Below are positions 23,932 through 33,559 of a DNA stretch of 49,822 bases, in pieces; within the stretch, counting starts at the first letter, position 1; every line of letters starts with the position of its first letter. The DNA is taken from NCBI GenBank assembly GCA_017471085.1, contig JAFUWW010000080.1, positions 1 through 49,822 on the forward strand. Direction: 5' to 3'. Origin of the DNA: Bacteroidales bacterium. GTDB taxonomy: Bacteria; Bacteroidota; Bacteroidia; Bacteroidales; UBA932. The notes beneath the pieces were generated by a model. It was not told the origin of the DNA and ran no database searches. It saw only the letters and a list, made by a program, of their open reading frames with translations. The position numbers were made by a program, and so were the translations under genes.

Positions 23932-25721
23932 TAGGCAAAATGACCAAATACTCCTTCGTCCTGCTGAACGGAGAACAGAACGGGTTCATTGAAAGCCTTC
24001 AGGATATCGGGCTGATGGACATCAACCGGAGCATAAAGCCGGTAGACGATCACTCACACAAGATCAAGTCCGAGATAGAACTGCTGGACGGCCTCATCCA
24101 GGGCATCGGGAAGGTGGAGCTTCCGGAAGGGACCCAACCGGTCCCCTACCAGGAAGAAGACCTGGTCCGCCTGGCTGGCGGCACCCTCATGCTGTACACG
24201 GAAGCGGAAGCGGAAGTCAATAAACTCCGCAAGGAAATCGAAGACAGGAAAGCTTGGGGCGAATTCGACCATGACATCCTCCGGAAGCTTTCCGAAGCCG
24301 GCATTCCCCTGCACTTCCACAGGCTCAGTCCCAAGGCCTTCAAGGAAGAATGGGCCGATGAGTACGCGCTCAGCGTCATCTCGGCCCGGAAAGATGCCGT
24401 CTGGTTCGTCGTGGCCGCAGAAGACTCCCTGCCGGGAGAAATCCCTGCCCCAACCTGCTCTTCCGCTGACACGGCTTTGCAGCTGCAGGAGAAAGAATCT
24501 TATCTGCACCAGCTGCAAGGTGAAATCGCCGAACTGAAACGCAGGCTCCCGGAACTGGAAGCCATGCGGGAAAAAGAATACGTGAAACTGGACGGTTACC
24601 TGGCCGGTATCACCGCCGTTCCGGCTGCGGAAGATACCATCGTCACCCTGGTGGGCTACGCCCCGGAAGAGAACGAGGCTGCCGTTACGGAAGCCCTGGA
24701 AAAGACAGACGTCCTGTATTTGAAGGAGAAAGCCACCGTTCAGGACAATCCGCCCATCCGTTTCAGGAACAACAAGTTCGTCCGCCAGTTTGAAGTACTC
24801 ACGGACATGTACGGAAGGCCTTCCTACGATGGTTTCGACCCCACTCCGTTCATCTCCATCTTCTTCCTGCTGTTTTTCGCCCTCTGTATGGGGGATGCGG
24901 GCTACGGCCTCATCCTCATCCTCATCGGCCTGCTGCTCAAGAAGGTGGACAGCTTCAAAGACATGGCCCCGCTGGTAGTCATCCTGGGCGTGGGAACCGT
25001 CATTGTAGGATTCTTCCTGCATACATTCTTCTCCATCGACATCGCCCAATGGAAGATATTTGAGCCCATCAAGGGCATTTTCCTGCCGGACGAGATAGCC
25101 GGCTACGCGGGAGGCATGGTTCTCTCGATCGTAGTGGGTATCTTCCACCTGTGCCTGGCCATGGTAGTAAAGGCCATCCAGGCGGTAAAGGTGAACGGTT
25201 TCGCCGCTTCGCTGGGAACGCTGGGCTGGACCCTCCTCATCGTGGGCGGTGTCATCGTCGGAGCCTTGGCACTCGTGGGCGTCCTGAATACGGCAGCCGC
25301 CAAATGGATTATCATCGCCATCGGCGTCATTTCCGCCATCGGCATCTTCCCGCTCAACAACCTGCAGCGCAACAAATTCGCCAATGTGGGGCTGGGCCTG
25401 TGGGACACCTATAACACGGCCACCGGCCTGCTGGGCGACGTCCTCAGCTACCTCCGTCTGTATGCCCTGGGTCTTGCCGGCAGCATGCTGGGCATGGCCT
25501 TCAACGACATGGGCAAGATGGTGCTCGGAGACGGGTCCAACGCCCTGCTCTGGATTTTCTTCATCTTACTGGTGCTGGTCGGACACACCCTGAACATCGC
25601 CATGTGCGCCCTGGGCGCCTTCGTGCATCCGCTCCGACTCAACTTCCTGGAGTTCTTCAAGAATTCCGGCTACGAGGCCGCCGGCCGCAACTATAACCCG
25701 CTAAAGAAACAAACAAAATAA
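23928..25721 (+). CDS. atpI: V/A-type ATPase membrane subunit I (a-type stator)
   Basis: The 597-residue subunit has a soluble, coiled-coil-rich N-terminal half (about residues 1-300) and a membrane half with about seven helices. It includes FFALCMGDAGYGLILILIGLLLKK, GDVLSYLRLYALGLAGSMLG (whose Arg faces the c-ring carboxylates) and a final HPLRLNFLEFF. It builds the two ion half-channels with the subunit K ring. The start ATG at 23928 overlaps the atpD stop; a second ATG at 23940 is possible. Reading frames extending further upstream inside atpD are not accepted. Confidence 0.93.
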   Translation: MIGKMTKYSFVLLNGEQNGFIESLQDIGLMDINRSIKPVDDHSHKIKSEIELLDGLIQGIGKVELPEGTQPVPYQEEDLVRLAGGTLMLYTEAEAEVNKLRKEIEDRKAWGEFDHDILRKLSEAGIPLHFHRLSPKAFKEEWADEYALSVISARKDAVWFVVAAEDSLPGEIPAPTCSSADTALQLQEKESYLHQLQGEIAELKRRLPELEAMREKEYVKLDGYLAGITAVPAAEDTIVTLVGYAPEENEAAVTEALEKTDVLYLKEKATVQDNPPIRFRNNKFVRQFEVLTDMYGRPSYDGFDPTPFISIFFLLFFALCMGDAGYGLILILIGLLLKKVDSFKDMAPLVVILGVGTVIVGFFLHTFFSIDIAQWKIFEPIKGIFLPDEIAGYAGGMVLSIVVGIFHLCLAMVVKAIQAVKVNGFAASLGTLGWTLLIVGGVIVGALALVGVLNTAAAKWIIIAIGVISAIGIFPLNNLQRNKFANVGLGLWDTYNTATGLLGDVLSYLRLYALGLAGSMLGMAFNDMGKMVLGDGSNALLWIFFILLVLVGHTLNIAMCALGAFVHPLRLNFLEFFKNSGYEAAGRNYNPLKKQTK

Positions 25722-26162
<441 letters not shown>

Positions 26163-26181
26163 TCAACCAGATTCTTTCAAT

Positions 26182-26220
26182 AACAGACCAACCCGTAAAA
26201 CGGCTGGTCTGTTTTTTTTG
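26182..26220 (+). terminator. Intrinsic terminator of the V-type ATPase operon
   Basis: A 9-bp outer stem (AACAGACCA at 26182-26190 with TGGTCTGTT at 26205-26213) with an inner CCG/CGG pairing is followed by a run of T to 26219. It ends 20 bases before the next -7 box. Confidence 0.88.
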
Positions 26221-26247
26221 ACGCAAGAAGAATTGTTTGTACCTTTG
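26217..26247 (+). promoter_or_regulatory. Promoter of the histidine phosphatase gene
   Basis: TTTG (26217-26220), a 19-base spacer and TACCTTTG (26240-26247) form a complete promoter. The -33 element is the end of the T-tract of the preceding terminator. The leader before the ATG at 26270 is about 20 bases. Confidence 0.65.
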
Positions 26248-26269
26248 AACAAATAAAGCCTTTTTAACA

Positions 26270-27559
26270 ATGAAAAAAATCCTGACAGTTCTGGCATTGG
26301 TCTGCCTGGGGGCAAACGCCCTTGCCCAGCAGCAGAGTCCCGAAATGGTGAAATTCCTCAAGGAATTCCCGCAGCGGGCCGCTTTCAACACGCATTCCTA
26401 TGAGTTCCTTCCCATCCAGGATACGCCGGCGCCCAAGGGCTACGAGGCCTTCTATATCGGTCACTACGGCCGTCACGGCTCCCGTTCGGAATGGGGCGGC
26501 GCCACCTACCTGATGGTCCGCGATGCACTTCAGCAGGCAAAGGACAACGGGGTGCAGCTCACCCCTGCCGGAGACTCCCTGCTCCATGAATCGGCCCGGA
26601 TTTTCGAACTCTATAACGGGATGGACGGGAGGCTGACTCCCCGGGGTGTCCGGGAGCACGCCACCTTGGCGGAACGCATGTACAACCGCTTTCCCTCCGT
26701 ATTCAGGAACGGCAGCAAGCATATCCGCGCAGAAGCCAGCACCGTTCCCCGCTGCATTGTCAGCATGAACGGATTCACGGCGCGTCTGATGGCCTTGGAT
26801 CCCCAGCTGGACATCGACCTGGACACCGGCGAAAAATACATGGAGTACATTGCGAAGGCCGAAAATGACACCATCAACGCCCGCAGCCGGAAAGCCCTGG
26901 AAGCAAGGAACTACCGCAGCCTGCCGGATACGGTAACGGTCTTCAGGAACTTGTTCAGAGATCCGGAAGCCGGCAAGAAATATGTCCGCAACACCTATTT
27001 CTTCCAATATGCCATCTACTCCGTCGCCAAGGTGGCGGAAGCGTTCGACATCAACGACAATCTCTTCCGCTATCTGCCTTTCGACGTGGTCTACCAGCTT
27101 CACGAGTCCAACTTCCTCAATGCCTACCTGAGCCAGTGCAACTCGGAGCTGAACGGAGACCTCCGCATGCCGCGGGCCAAAGACATGGTGGACGTGATGA
27201 TCAGGCATGCCGATGACGCCATCGCCGGCCGCAGCAACCATGCCGCAGACCTCACCTTCGGCCACGACTGGCCCTACCTGGGGTTGTGCTCCTATTTCGG
27301 CCTGGAAGGCGTCGGTGACCGCCTTTCCATAGAAGACGCCGCCGCACACTGGCTGCCGTCCTGGAACTGCCCCTTCGCCGCCAACCTGCAGATCATCTTC
27401 TTCCGCAGCAAGAAAGCCTCGGATCCCGTGCTGGTGAAGTTCCTCGTCAACGAGCGCGAAACCCGCATCCCCGCACTTGCTCCGGTGCAGGGCCCGTATT
27501 ATAAATGGGACGATGTCAAAGCTTTTTGTGCAACGCGCCTGGACAACCTGAACAGATAA
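26270..27559 (+). CDS. Exported histidine-type phosphatase, MINPP/phytase-like
   Basis: The 429-residue protein starts with a signal peptide (cleavage near NALAQQ, about residue 20). It has the histidine phosphatase signature RHGSR at residues 68-72, which holds the phosphorylated His69, and the distal HD pair at 332-333 (FGHDWPY) that acts as proton donor. Bacteroidetes homologues include inositol polyphosphate phosphatases (MINPP-like), which release phosphate from phytate in the periplasm. The family also contains other acid phosphatases, so the substrate is not certain. It is transcribed alone. Its stop (27557-27559) directly abuts the stop of the convergent yggS gene. Confidence 0.82.
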   Translation: MKKILTVLALVCLGANALAQQQSPEMVKFLKEFPQRAAFNTHSYEFLPIQDTPAPKGYEAFYIGHYGRHGSRSEWGGATYLMVRDALQQAKDNGVQLTPAGDSLLHESARIFELYNGMDGRLTPRGVREHATLAERMYNRFPSVFRNGSKHIRAEASTVPRCIVSMNGFTARLMALDPQLDIDLDTGEKYMEYIAKAENDTINARSRKALEARNYRSLPDTVTVFRNLFRDPEAGKKYVRNTYFFQYAIYSVAKVAEAFDINDNLFRYLPFDVVYQLHESNFLNAYLSQCNSELNGDLRMPRAKDMVDVMIRHADDAIAGRSNHAADLTFGHDWPYLGLCSYFGLEGVGDRLSIEDAAAHWLPSWNCPFAANLQIIFFRSKKASDPVLVKFLVNERETRIPALAPVQGPYYKWDDVKAFCATRLDNLNR

Positions 27560-28210
27560 TCAGTATTCCCTGGGACCGAAAATGTCAGTCCCGATACGCA
27601 CCATGGTGGCCCCATGCTTCACGGCTTGGGGCCAATCTGTTGACATGCCGATAGACAGCTGGTCGAAGGCATCGGGACACACCCCCGAAGCCTGAATCCG
27701 GTTGAAGAGATCCTGGATCCGGGCGAAATCGGCTTCGATTGTAAGGGAATCGTCCGTGTGGGTGGCCATTCCCATCAATCCCCTTACCCGGATTCCATCG
27801 GGGAGGCTGTCCAGCACTTCCCACAGTTCCGCTTCCGTAAAGCCCTGCTTGGTCTCTTCCGCACCCAGATGCAGTTCCAGGAGGATATCGACCCGTTTTC
27901 CGTTCTCCCTCCCCCATTTGGCGATGGCGTCCAGTAAATGCCGGGAATCCACCGACTGCACCAGTGCAACATAGGGAAGGACCAGCTTCAGTTTGTTGGT
28001 CTGCAGGTGGCCGATGAAATGCCACTGGACATCTGCCGGCATCCGGGGGACTTTTGCGGCCAGTTCCTGCGGGCGGTTTTCCCCGAAAAGGCGCTGTCCG
28101 GCGGCATAAGCCTCCATGAGTCTTTCTACGGGATGGAACTTGGAAACCGCCACCAGGGAAACACCTGCGGGCAAGGCGGAACGGATAGCGGCAAGGGATT
28201 CTGCGATCAT
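27560..28210 (-). CDS. yggS: YggS/PLPBP-type pyridoxal phosphate homeostasis protein
   Basis: The 216-residue protein is a single-domain relative of alanine racemase N-terminal barrels. PLP is held by Lys24 in VAVSKFHP, and further family blocks are FGENRPQEL, WHFIGHLQTNK and LSIGMSTDWPQAV. YggS/PROSC proteins control free PLP and affect amino-acid balance, with no proven enzymatic activity. The ATG at 28210 shares one base with the stop of the PAP2 gene (TGATG), so its translation is coupled. An upstream in-frame start would lie inside that gene and was rejected. Confidence 0.92.
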   Translation of the reverse strand: MIAESLAAIRSALPAGVSLVAVSKFHPVERLMEAYAAGQRLFGENRPQELAAKVPRMPADVQWHFIGHLQTNKLKLVLPYVALVQSVDSRHLLDAIAKWGRENGKRVDILLELHLGAEETKQGFTEAELWEVLDSLPDGIRVRGLMGMATHTDDSLTIEADFARIQDLFNRIQASGVCPDAFDQLSIGMSTDWPQAVKHGATMVRIGTDIFGPREY

Positions 28211-28974
28211 CAGAAAGAATAAGCTAAAGAAATACCATAACAAGCCCCGGCAGGTGTAGGACTATAAAAAGGCATGGCCGATGCCCGGGAGGCAAAAGAG
28301 ACCTGCTTGGAATCTACGCCCAGCAGTTTCCTTTCCAGCGGCAGGAGCCAATAGCCGACATGGGCACCCAGGATGCCCAGGGCAGCGCCTGCAAGAAGGT
28401 CGCTGGTCCAATGCCAGTTGTTGTATACCCGCATGAAAGCGGTGACAAAAGCGGTGGAATAGGCCGCCAGTCCCCACCAGGGACCGAATTCCAGGCGGAC
28501 CAGTTCGGCACCCAGAAAAACGGTGCACGTATGGCCGGAAGGGAAAGACTTCCGGTCGGCGCCATTGGGACGCAGAACGCCGCAAACCTCTTTCATGGTG
28601 CCGCTGACGATGGCGGTGAGAACGACCGACGTGCCGACCGAGAGCACCTGCTCCAGCATACCATGCTCCCCGCAGCCGATCAGGGCCCCGAGCGCATAGG
28701 CGCCATAAGGAGCATATTGGAGCACATTGTCGAAGGAGCGCTCCACGCCGCCGCTTACCCGCTGCGCCCACTCACTGACGGGGATATTCACGGTCGACCG
28801 GTACCAGGGACTCGCAGTTGCAAGGATCCCCGTGCCCATAAGGGCGCCGGGGACCACCAGTTTCTGCCAGCGGAACTGTTCTGAAGCCGTGTAGACCGAA
28901 TCCCGGCGCTGAGCCTGGAGAGGCTGCAGGGCTATGGTCAGGACTGCAATGAACAGTATGGCCAGACGTTTCAT
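28210..28974 (-). CDS. Exported PAP2-family phosphatase
   Basis: The 254-residue protein has a signal peptide ending near LQPLQAQ (about residue 22) and the three PAP2 motifs: KEVCGVLRP, SFPSGHT and RVYNNWHWTSD, the last with the catalytic His-Asp relay. Several hydrophobic segments suggest a membrane-associated periplasmic enzyme. PAP2 enzymes remove phosphate from lipids such as undecaprenyl diphosphate, phosphatidylglycerol phosphate or lipid A. Which one applies here is not resolved. Its start shares a base with the yidC stop (TAATG) and its stop shares a base with the yggS start. Confidence 0.85.
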   Translation of the reverse strand: MKRLAILFIAVLTIALQPLQAQRRDSVYTASEQFRWQKLVVPGALMGTGILATASPWYRSTVNIPVSEWAQRVSGGVERSFDNVLQYAPYGAYALGALIGCGEHGMLEQVLSVGTSVVLTAIVSGTMKEVCGVLRPNGADRKSFPSGHTCTVFLGAELVRLEFGPWWGLAAYSTAFVTAFMRVYNNWHWTSDLLAGAALGILGAHVGYWLLPLERKLLGVDSKQVSFASRASAMPFYSPTPAGACYGISLAYSF

Positions 28975-30860
28975 TATTTACGGCCTTTCTTCTGCTGCTC
29001 CATCTGGCGCTGCATCTTCTGGGCTTCTTCCAGACGCTGCTGCCACTTGGACTTGGGGGCAGGTTTGTTTTCGACCGCCTTCGCCTTCGCCAGAATCTCA
29101 TCGGGTTTGACGAACCACTTCTTGATAATCCAGGTTTCCAACATGGTAATCAGGTTGGAAAGGAGGTAATAGTAGCTGAGGCCCGAGGAGAGGTTGTTAC
29201 AGATGAAGAACATCATGATGGGCATCATGTAAAGGCTCATGAAACGCATCATCTTGGCGTTGGGATCGTCTCCTGTGCTCTGATTCTGCATGGTAACGCG
29301 GGAATAGAAGAACATGGAGACCGCCATCAGCAGGGCAAACAGCGAGATATGGTCCATGCCCAGGATGCTGGTACCCCAGTGGATCACATCATCATAGGCG
29401 CTCAGGTCTTCGGCCCACAGGAAATGCTCCTGGCGGAGTTGGATGGAGGCCGGGAAGAACCGGAACATAGCCCAGAGTATAGGCATCTGGAGCAGCATCG
29501 GGAGGCATCCGCCCATCGGCGAGATACCGGCCTTCCGGTACAGGTCCATCGTCTCCTGCTGCTTCTTCATGGCGTCTTCCTGCTTGGGATACTTGGCGTT
29601 GATCTTGTCCATGAGGGGCTTGAGGGCCTGCATCTTGGCACTGGAAGAATAACTCTTGTAGGCAAACGGAAGCACCACGATCTTGATGAAAATAGTCATC
29701 AGGAGGATGATGATGCCGTAATTGGAGATGAACTTGGAGAGCCAGTCGAACAGCGGGATGATCACATACTTGGTGAAAACGCCGATGATACGGCCGCCCA
29801 GAGGGATCACCTTCTCATACGCATGGCCATAGGCCTTGAGGCCCTTGTAATTGTTGGGGCCGAAGTAGAATTCGAAAGGAACCTCCACGCTGGCGCCGGT
29901 CTGGGGCAGGTCGGCACGCATGAGGGCATTGCACTGCATCAGGTTGTGGTCCGGATTGTCCTTTCCGGCAAACTTGAGGGAGAACTCGCCATAGCTGAAG
30001 TTCTGAGGAGCCCGCATGATGGCGGAGAAGAACTGCTGCTGGAAGGCGAACCATTCGATCTTGTTGTCGAAGCGCTTGTTTCCGTCCCGCCCGTTGCCGA
30101 TATTGGCCGGCTTTTTGTCATCCGGAAAATAGTAGTTGAGACGGGAGTACTGGGACTCGTTCTTGTACCCCTTCTCCATGCGGGGAATGGTGGCCTCGAA
30201 ATCAACGTCGATGGAATTGACATTGCGGGGGATGAGGTCCTGCAACCCTACGAAAGCAACCGTCTCGTTGAGGGAATAGGAGTCTTTCTTAAGCGTATAG
30301 CGCTGCTCGATATATCCGCCGTTGGAGAACGGAAGACGCATCACTACCGTGGAATCGGACGAGGCCTCCGCCACGTACTGGAAATGGAACTTCCTGGTAT
30401 CCACAGCAGTAGGGGCATACACCACATATCCCAGCCGGGACTTCCCTTCCGGGATGATGTACAGGTCCGATTTGTCGTAATTGTAGTAGTCCTTAACCTT
30501 GACCGACCAGGGCTGGCCGCCGAGGGTGGTGAAGGTGACCACAAGCTTTTCGTTTTCCAGCGTGTGGAAAGAAGCTTCTCCGGAGATGGCGGAGTTGAGC
30601 AGGGAGTCGGAATAGACCCGGGCCGATGAAGGCTGGGCCGCAGCGATACCTTCACCCGCCTCTGCAGGAAGGGCAGCCTCGGGATGTTCGGCCCGATAGA
30701 TGCTGTCCAGCCTGTACTGCTCGTAGGCGTCGGCCGCAGCGATGGAATCCAGACGCGCCTGTTCCGCCTGCTGTCTGGCAACCTGGCGGCTCTGGTACCC
30801 GAAGAAGCCCATCATGATCAGGGCGATCAGTACAAAGCCGATGATTGAATTCTTGTCCAT
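28974..30860 (-). CDS. yidC: YidC membrane protein insertase
   Basis: The 628-residue insertase follows the Gram-negative plan. It has an N-terminal membrane anchor (NSIIGFVLIALIMMGFFGY), a large periplasmic beta-sandwich domain (about residues 60-340) and a C-terminal insertase core of five helices, including IIILLMTIFIKIVVLPFAYK, whose Lys/Arg-flanked hydrophilic groove accepts substrates. A basic tail ending in KKGRK may contact ribosomes. The ATG at 30860 is preferred because it starts at the anchor; a start 36 bases upstream would overlap the DUF349 gene. It lies 4 bases after the DUF349 gene. Confidence 0.95.
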   Translation of the reverse strand: MDKNSIIGFVLIALIMMGFFGYQSRQVARQQAEQARLDSIAAADAYEQYRLDSIYRAEHPEAALPAEAGEGIAAAQPSSARVYSDSLLNSAISGEASFHTLENEKLVVTFTTLGGQPWSVKVKDYYNYDKSDLYIIPEGKSRLGYVVYAPTAVDTRKFHFQYVAEASSDSTVVMRLPFSNGGYIEQRYTLKKDSYSLNETVAFVGLQDLIPRNVNSIDVDFEATIPRMEKGYKNESQYSRLNYYFPDDKKPANIGNGRDGNKRFDNKIEWFAFQQQFFSAIMRAPQNFSYGEFSLKFAGKDNPDHNLMQCNALMRADLPQTGASVEVPFEFYFGPNNYKGLKAYGHAYEKVIPLGGRIIGVFTKYVIIPLFDWLSKFISNYGIIILLMTIFIKIVVLPFAYKSYSSSAKMQALKPLMDKINAKYPKQEDAMKKQQETMDLYRKAGISPMGGCLPMLLQMPILWAMFRFFPASIQLRQEHFLWAEDLSAYDDVIHWGTSILGMDHISLFALLMAVSMFFYSRVTMQNQSTGDDPNAKMMRFMSLYMMPIMMFFICNNLSSGLSYYYLLSNLITMLETWIIKKWFVKPDEILAKAKAVENKPAPKSKWQQRLEEAQKMQRQMEQQKKGRK

Positions 30861-30864
30861 AGGC

Positions 30865-32739
30865 TTACTCCTGACCCTCCTCTGCTTCCTTGGCACGGAT
30901 CTGAGCTTTCAGATCCTCCAGTTTGGCCTTGGCAGCGTCGATCCGCTCCTGCATCTGGGCCTTCAGTTTCTCCGCACCCTTGGACAGGCCGAAGAAGCCG
31001 ATGTTGTTTTCGTACGTCTGAATCTCCTGCTGGAGCTGGGCGAACTGCTCCTTGAGCCTGTCCTTCTCGCTCATCGGCCGGCGTTCGGCACGTTCCGGGC
31101 GGGCATTACCCTTGCCGCCTTCACGACGGGGACCGCGGGAACCGAAGCCGGGGAATTTTTCCTGCATCGCCTCTCTGTAGGCAGCGGTGACGGCCTCTTT
31201 TTCCTTGAATGGAACAAAGCCGATCGCATTCCACTTCTCGGCGAAGGCCTTCTGCGCCTCATCGGCCGCACCATCGGGCTGATAAGCCTTGATTTCGTCG
31301 ATGAGGGCTTTCTTTGCCTGAAGATTGGAGGCATAGTCATTGCCGCCGCGGCCTTGGCTGTCACGGGCCGTGAAGAAGGCGTCGCAGGCAGCACGGAAAC
31401 GCTTCCAGATCTGCTCGGACTTCTTGCGCGGCACGGCGCCGATTTCCTTCCACTGCTTCTGGAGTTCGATCAGGCGGTCTGCCGTCGCCTTCCAGTCGGT
31501 GCTGTCCTTGAGGGCTTCGGCCTCTTCGATGATGGCCATCTTCTTCTCCAGGTTGGCATTCATGGAATCCTTGAACTCGGAGAACGAAGCACGCTTGCGC
31601 TCGAAGAATTTGTCGCAGGCAGCGCGGAAACGCTCGTATACCTTCTGATTCTCCTTGCGGGTGGCAAAGCCGATCTCACGCCAGCGGGCCTGAATTTCCT
31701 CAATTTTACGGCTGAGGGTATTCCATTCCGTGGAGGAGGTGATTTCCTTCCCGGCAATGGCCTCCACTTCCTCGCAGAGGGCGATCTTGGCTTCCAGGTT
31801 GGCGGTCTGCTGGGCTTTCAGGCCCTCGAAATGAGCCTGGTAGCGCTTGTTGATGACAGAGGTGGCAGCGCGGAAACGCTCCCAGATGGCATCGCGGTAC
31901 TCCTTGGCTACGGGACCCAAGTCTTTCCACTGCTCATGCAGTTTCTGGAGTTCCTTGAAGGCTTCCACCACGTTCTCGTCCTGGGCAAGCGCCTCCGCCT
32001 GTTCGCAGAAGAGGGTCTTGGCTTCCAGGTTCTTCTTGAAGTCCAGGTCACGCAGTTCGCGGTTGATATCTACCAGGTCATAGAATTTGGTTACATGGAG
32101 CTGGTAGGTGTCGTTCACATCGCGGAAACTCTGCTGGGGCACAGGGCCGATCTCACGCCAGCGGTTCTGGATGTCCCGGAACTTGGGGAAGGCGTCCTTC
32201 ATGTCGCCGGGTTCCTCCACGAGGGCTTTCAGTTCCTCGATGATGGCCTGCTTCCTGGCAAGATTGTCTTCCCGCTGGGCGTCCTGCTCGCGGTTGAACT
32301 CTGCACGGGCCTTCTTATAATCGATATAAAGCGCCTTGAATCCGGATTCAATGGCGGCGAACGGGCTCACCGGGCCGCTCTGCATCGGGACGGTGGACTC
32401 TTCCAGGGTGTCTTCCGTGGGCTCTTCCACGGCGGCATCCTCCCCTGCCTCCGCCTTTTCGCGGGACAGACGCTTATAGAAAGCGGACTTGATGGCTTCC
32501 GCTTCCTTGAACCGCTTCATGCGGTCTTCACTTTCGGTCAGGTTTTGGAACAATTCGGACAGTTCCGCCAAGGTTTTCTCGCCGTAGTTCACGACGGCCT
32601 CCTTCACTTCTTCCTTTCCTTCTTCTACCGCTGCGGCAACGACAGATTCCTCCACCACGGGGGCGGCTTCCTGTTCCTTCGGGGCTACATCTGCGGATCC
32701 GGTCTCGAGGACCACCTCAGGCTTAATTTCTTCACTCAT
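30865..32739 (-). CDS. DUF349 repeat protein
   Basis: The 624-residue cytoplasmic protein consists of an acidic N-terminal part (about 1-90), then five copies of the DUF349 unit. These are recognisable by the W-x-x-I/L-G motif (RWREIGPVPQ, QWKDLGPVAK, RWREIGFATR, QWKEIGAVPR, KWNAIGFVPF) about 75-80 residues apart, and each is helix-rich and charged. The C-terminal region is a coiled coil. The molecular role of DUF349 proteins is not established. The ATG at 32739 was chosen over an upstream one at 32778, which would fall within the -7 box. It heads a four-gene operon with yidC, a PAP2 phosphatase and yggS. Confidence 0.88.
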   Translation of the reverse strand: MSEEIKPEVVLETGSADVAPKEQEAAPVVEESVVAAAVEEGKEEVKEAVVNYGEKTLAELSELFQNLTESEDRMKRFKEAEAIKSAFYKRLSREKAEAGEDAAVEEPTEDTLEESTVPMQSGPVSPFAAIESGFKALYIDYKKARAEFNREQDAQREDNLARKQAIIEELKALVEEPGDMKDAFPKFRDIQNRWREIGPVPQQSFRDVNDTYQLHVTKFYDLVDINRELRDLDFKKNLEAKTLFCEQAEALAQDENVVEAFKELQKLHEQWKDLGPVAKEYRDAIWERFRAATSVINKRYQAHFEGLKAQQTANLEAKIALCEEVEAIAGKEITSSTEWNTLSRKIEEIQARWREIGFATRKENQKVYERFRAACDKFFERKRASFSEFKDSMNANLEKKMAIIEEAEALKDSTDWKATADRLIELQKQWKEIGAVPRKKSEQIWKRFRAACDAFFTARDSQGRGGNDYASNLQAKKALIDEIKAYQPDGAADEAQKAFAEKWNAIGFVPFKEKEAVTAAYREAMQEKFPGFGSRGPRREGGKGNARPERAERRPMSEKDRLKEQFAQLQQEIQTYENNIGFFGLSKGAEKLKAQMQERIDAAKAKLEDLKAQIRAKEAEEGQE

Positions 32740-32777
32740 GACAATAGTTTTTATAGTTTGACAAATTCTATAACTCA

Positions 32778-32823
32778 CAAAGGTAAGAAAATTTCCTTAA
32801 ATAAACATAAAACACTATTTTTG
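32778..32823. promoter_or_regulatory. Divergent -7 boxes for the DUF349-yidC operon and trmD
   Basis: On the minus strand TACCTTTG (32785-32778) lies 38 bases before the DUF349 ATG. On the plus strand TATTTTTG (32816-32823) lies 20 bases before the trmD ATG. Both match TAnnTTTG perfectly; neither has an obvious -33 element. Confidence 0.55.
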
Positions 32824-32843
32824 CATTGAAAAAAACCACCCGT

Positions 32844-33524
32844 ATGCTCAGAATCGACATCCTCACCGTGGTCCCCGAGCTGCTGGACAGCCCGCTCAGC
32901 CACTCCATCCCCGGCCGCGCCGTCAAAAAAGGCCTGGCCGAAATCCATGTGCACAACCTGCGCAAATACGGGCTCGGCCCCCGTCTCACCGTAGACGACT
33001 ATTCCTACGGCGGCGATGCGGGCATGGTGATGATGGTGGAACCGGTGTTCCGCTATATCGAGGAACTTACCTCGCAGCGCCACTACGATGAAATCATCTA
33101 CATGGCTCCGGACGGCGAAATCCTGGACCAGGGAATCGCCAACGAACTTTCCCTCAAAGAAAACATCATCATCCTCTGCGGCCACTACAAAGGGATTGAC
33201 GAACGGATCCGGGAGCATCTGATCACAAGGGAAATCTCCGTAGGTGACTTCGTGGTAAGCGGCGGCGAAATTCCGGCCGCCCTGCTCGCCGACAGCATCA
33301 TCCGCCTGCTGCCCGGCGTCCTCACCGACGAAACATCGGCCCTCAGCGATTCATTCCAGGACGGGCTGGTCTCCCCCCCTGTCTATACCCGTCCGGCCTC
33401 TTTCAACGGCTGGGAAGTGCCGGAGGTCCTGCTGAGCGGCAACCCGAAACTAATACGGGCGTGGCAGGACGAGCAGGCCCTTCAACGCACCAAAGAACGT
33501 CGTCCTGGCCTTCTGGAAAAGTGA
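32844..33524 (+). CDS. trmD: tRNA (guanine37-N1)-methyltransferase
   Basis: The 226-residue enzyme is a SPOUT-fold methyltransferase that makes m1G37 in tRNAs and prevents frameshifting. The start MLRIDILTVVPEL, the knot region LCGHYKGIDERI and VGDFVVSGGEIPA, and the C-terminal GWEVPEVLLSGNP are diagnostic. The ATG at 32844 gives the conserved N-terminus; an in-frame TTG 18 bases upstream is not supported. It diverges from the DUF349 operon and ends at a strong terminator. Confidence 0.96.
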   Translation: MLRIDILTVVPELLDSPLSHSIPGRAVKKGLAEIHVHNLRKYGLGPRLTVDDYSYGGDAGMVMMVEPVFRYIEELTSQRHYDEIIYMAPDGEILDQGIANELSLKENIIILCGHYKGIDERIREHLITREISVGDFVVSGGEIPAALLADSIIRLLPGVLTDETSALSDSFQDGLVSPPVYTRPASFNGWEVPEVLLSGNPKLIRAWQDEQALQRTKERRPGLLEK

Positions 33525-33531
33525 TTACAAT

Positions 33532-33559
33532 AAAAACCTCGCTTCACAGCGAGGTTTTT
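33532..33559. terminator. Bidirectional intrinsic terminator after trmD
   Basis: A perfect 12-bp stem (AAAAACCTCGCT at 33532-33543 with AGCGAGGTTTTT at 33548-33559) with a TCAC loop. T5 ends either strand, so it can stop trmD transcription and also a minus-strand transcript. Confidence 0.92.

Noticed and set aside
30742..32829. Plus-strand open frame of 695 codons opposite the DUF349 gene
   Set aside because: An artefact of codon bias in the charged repeat protein on the minus strand; no recognisable domain.
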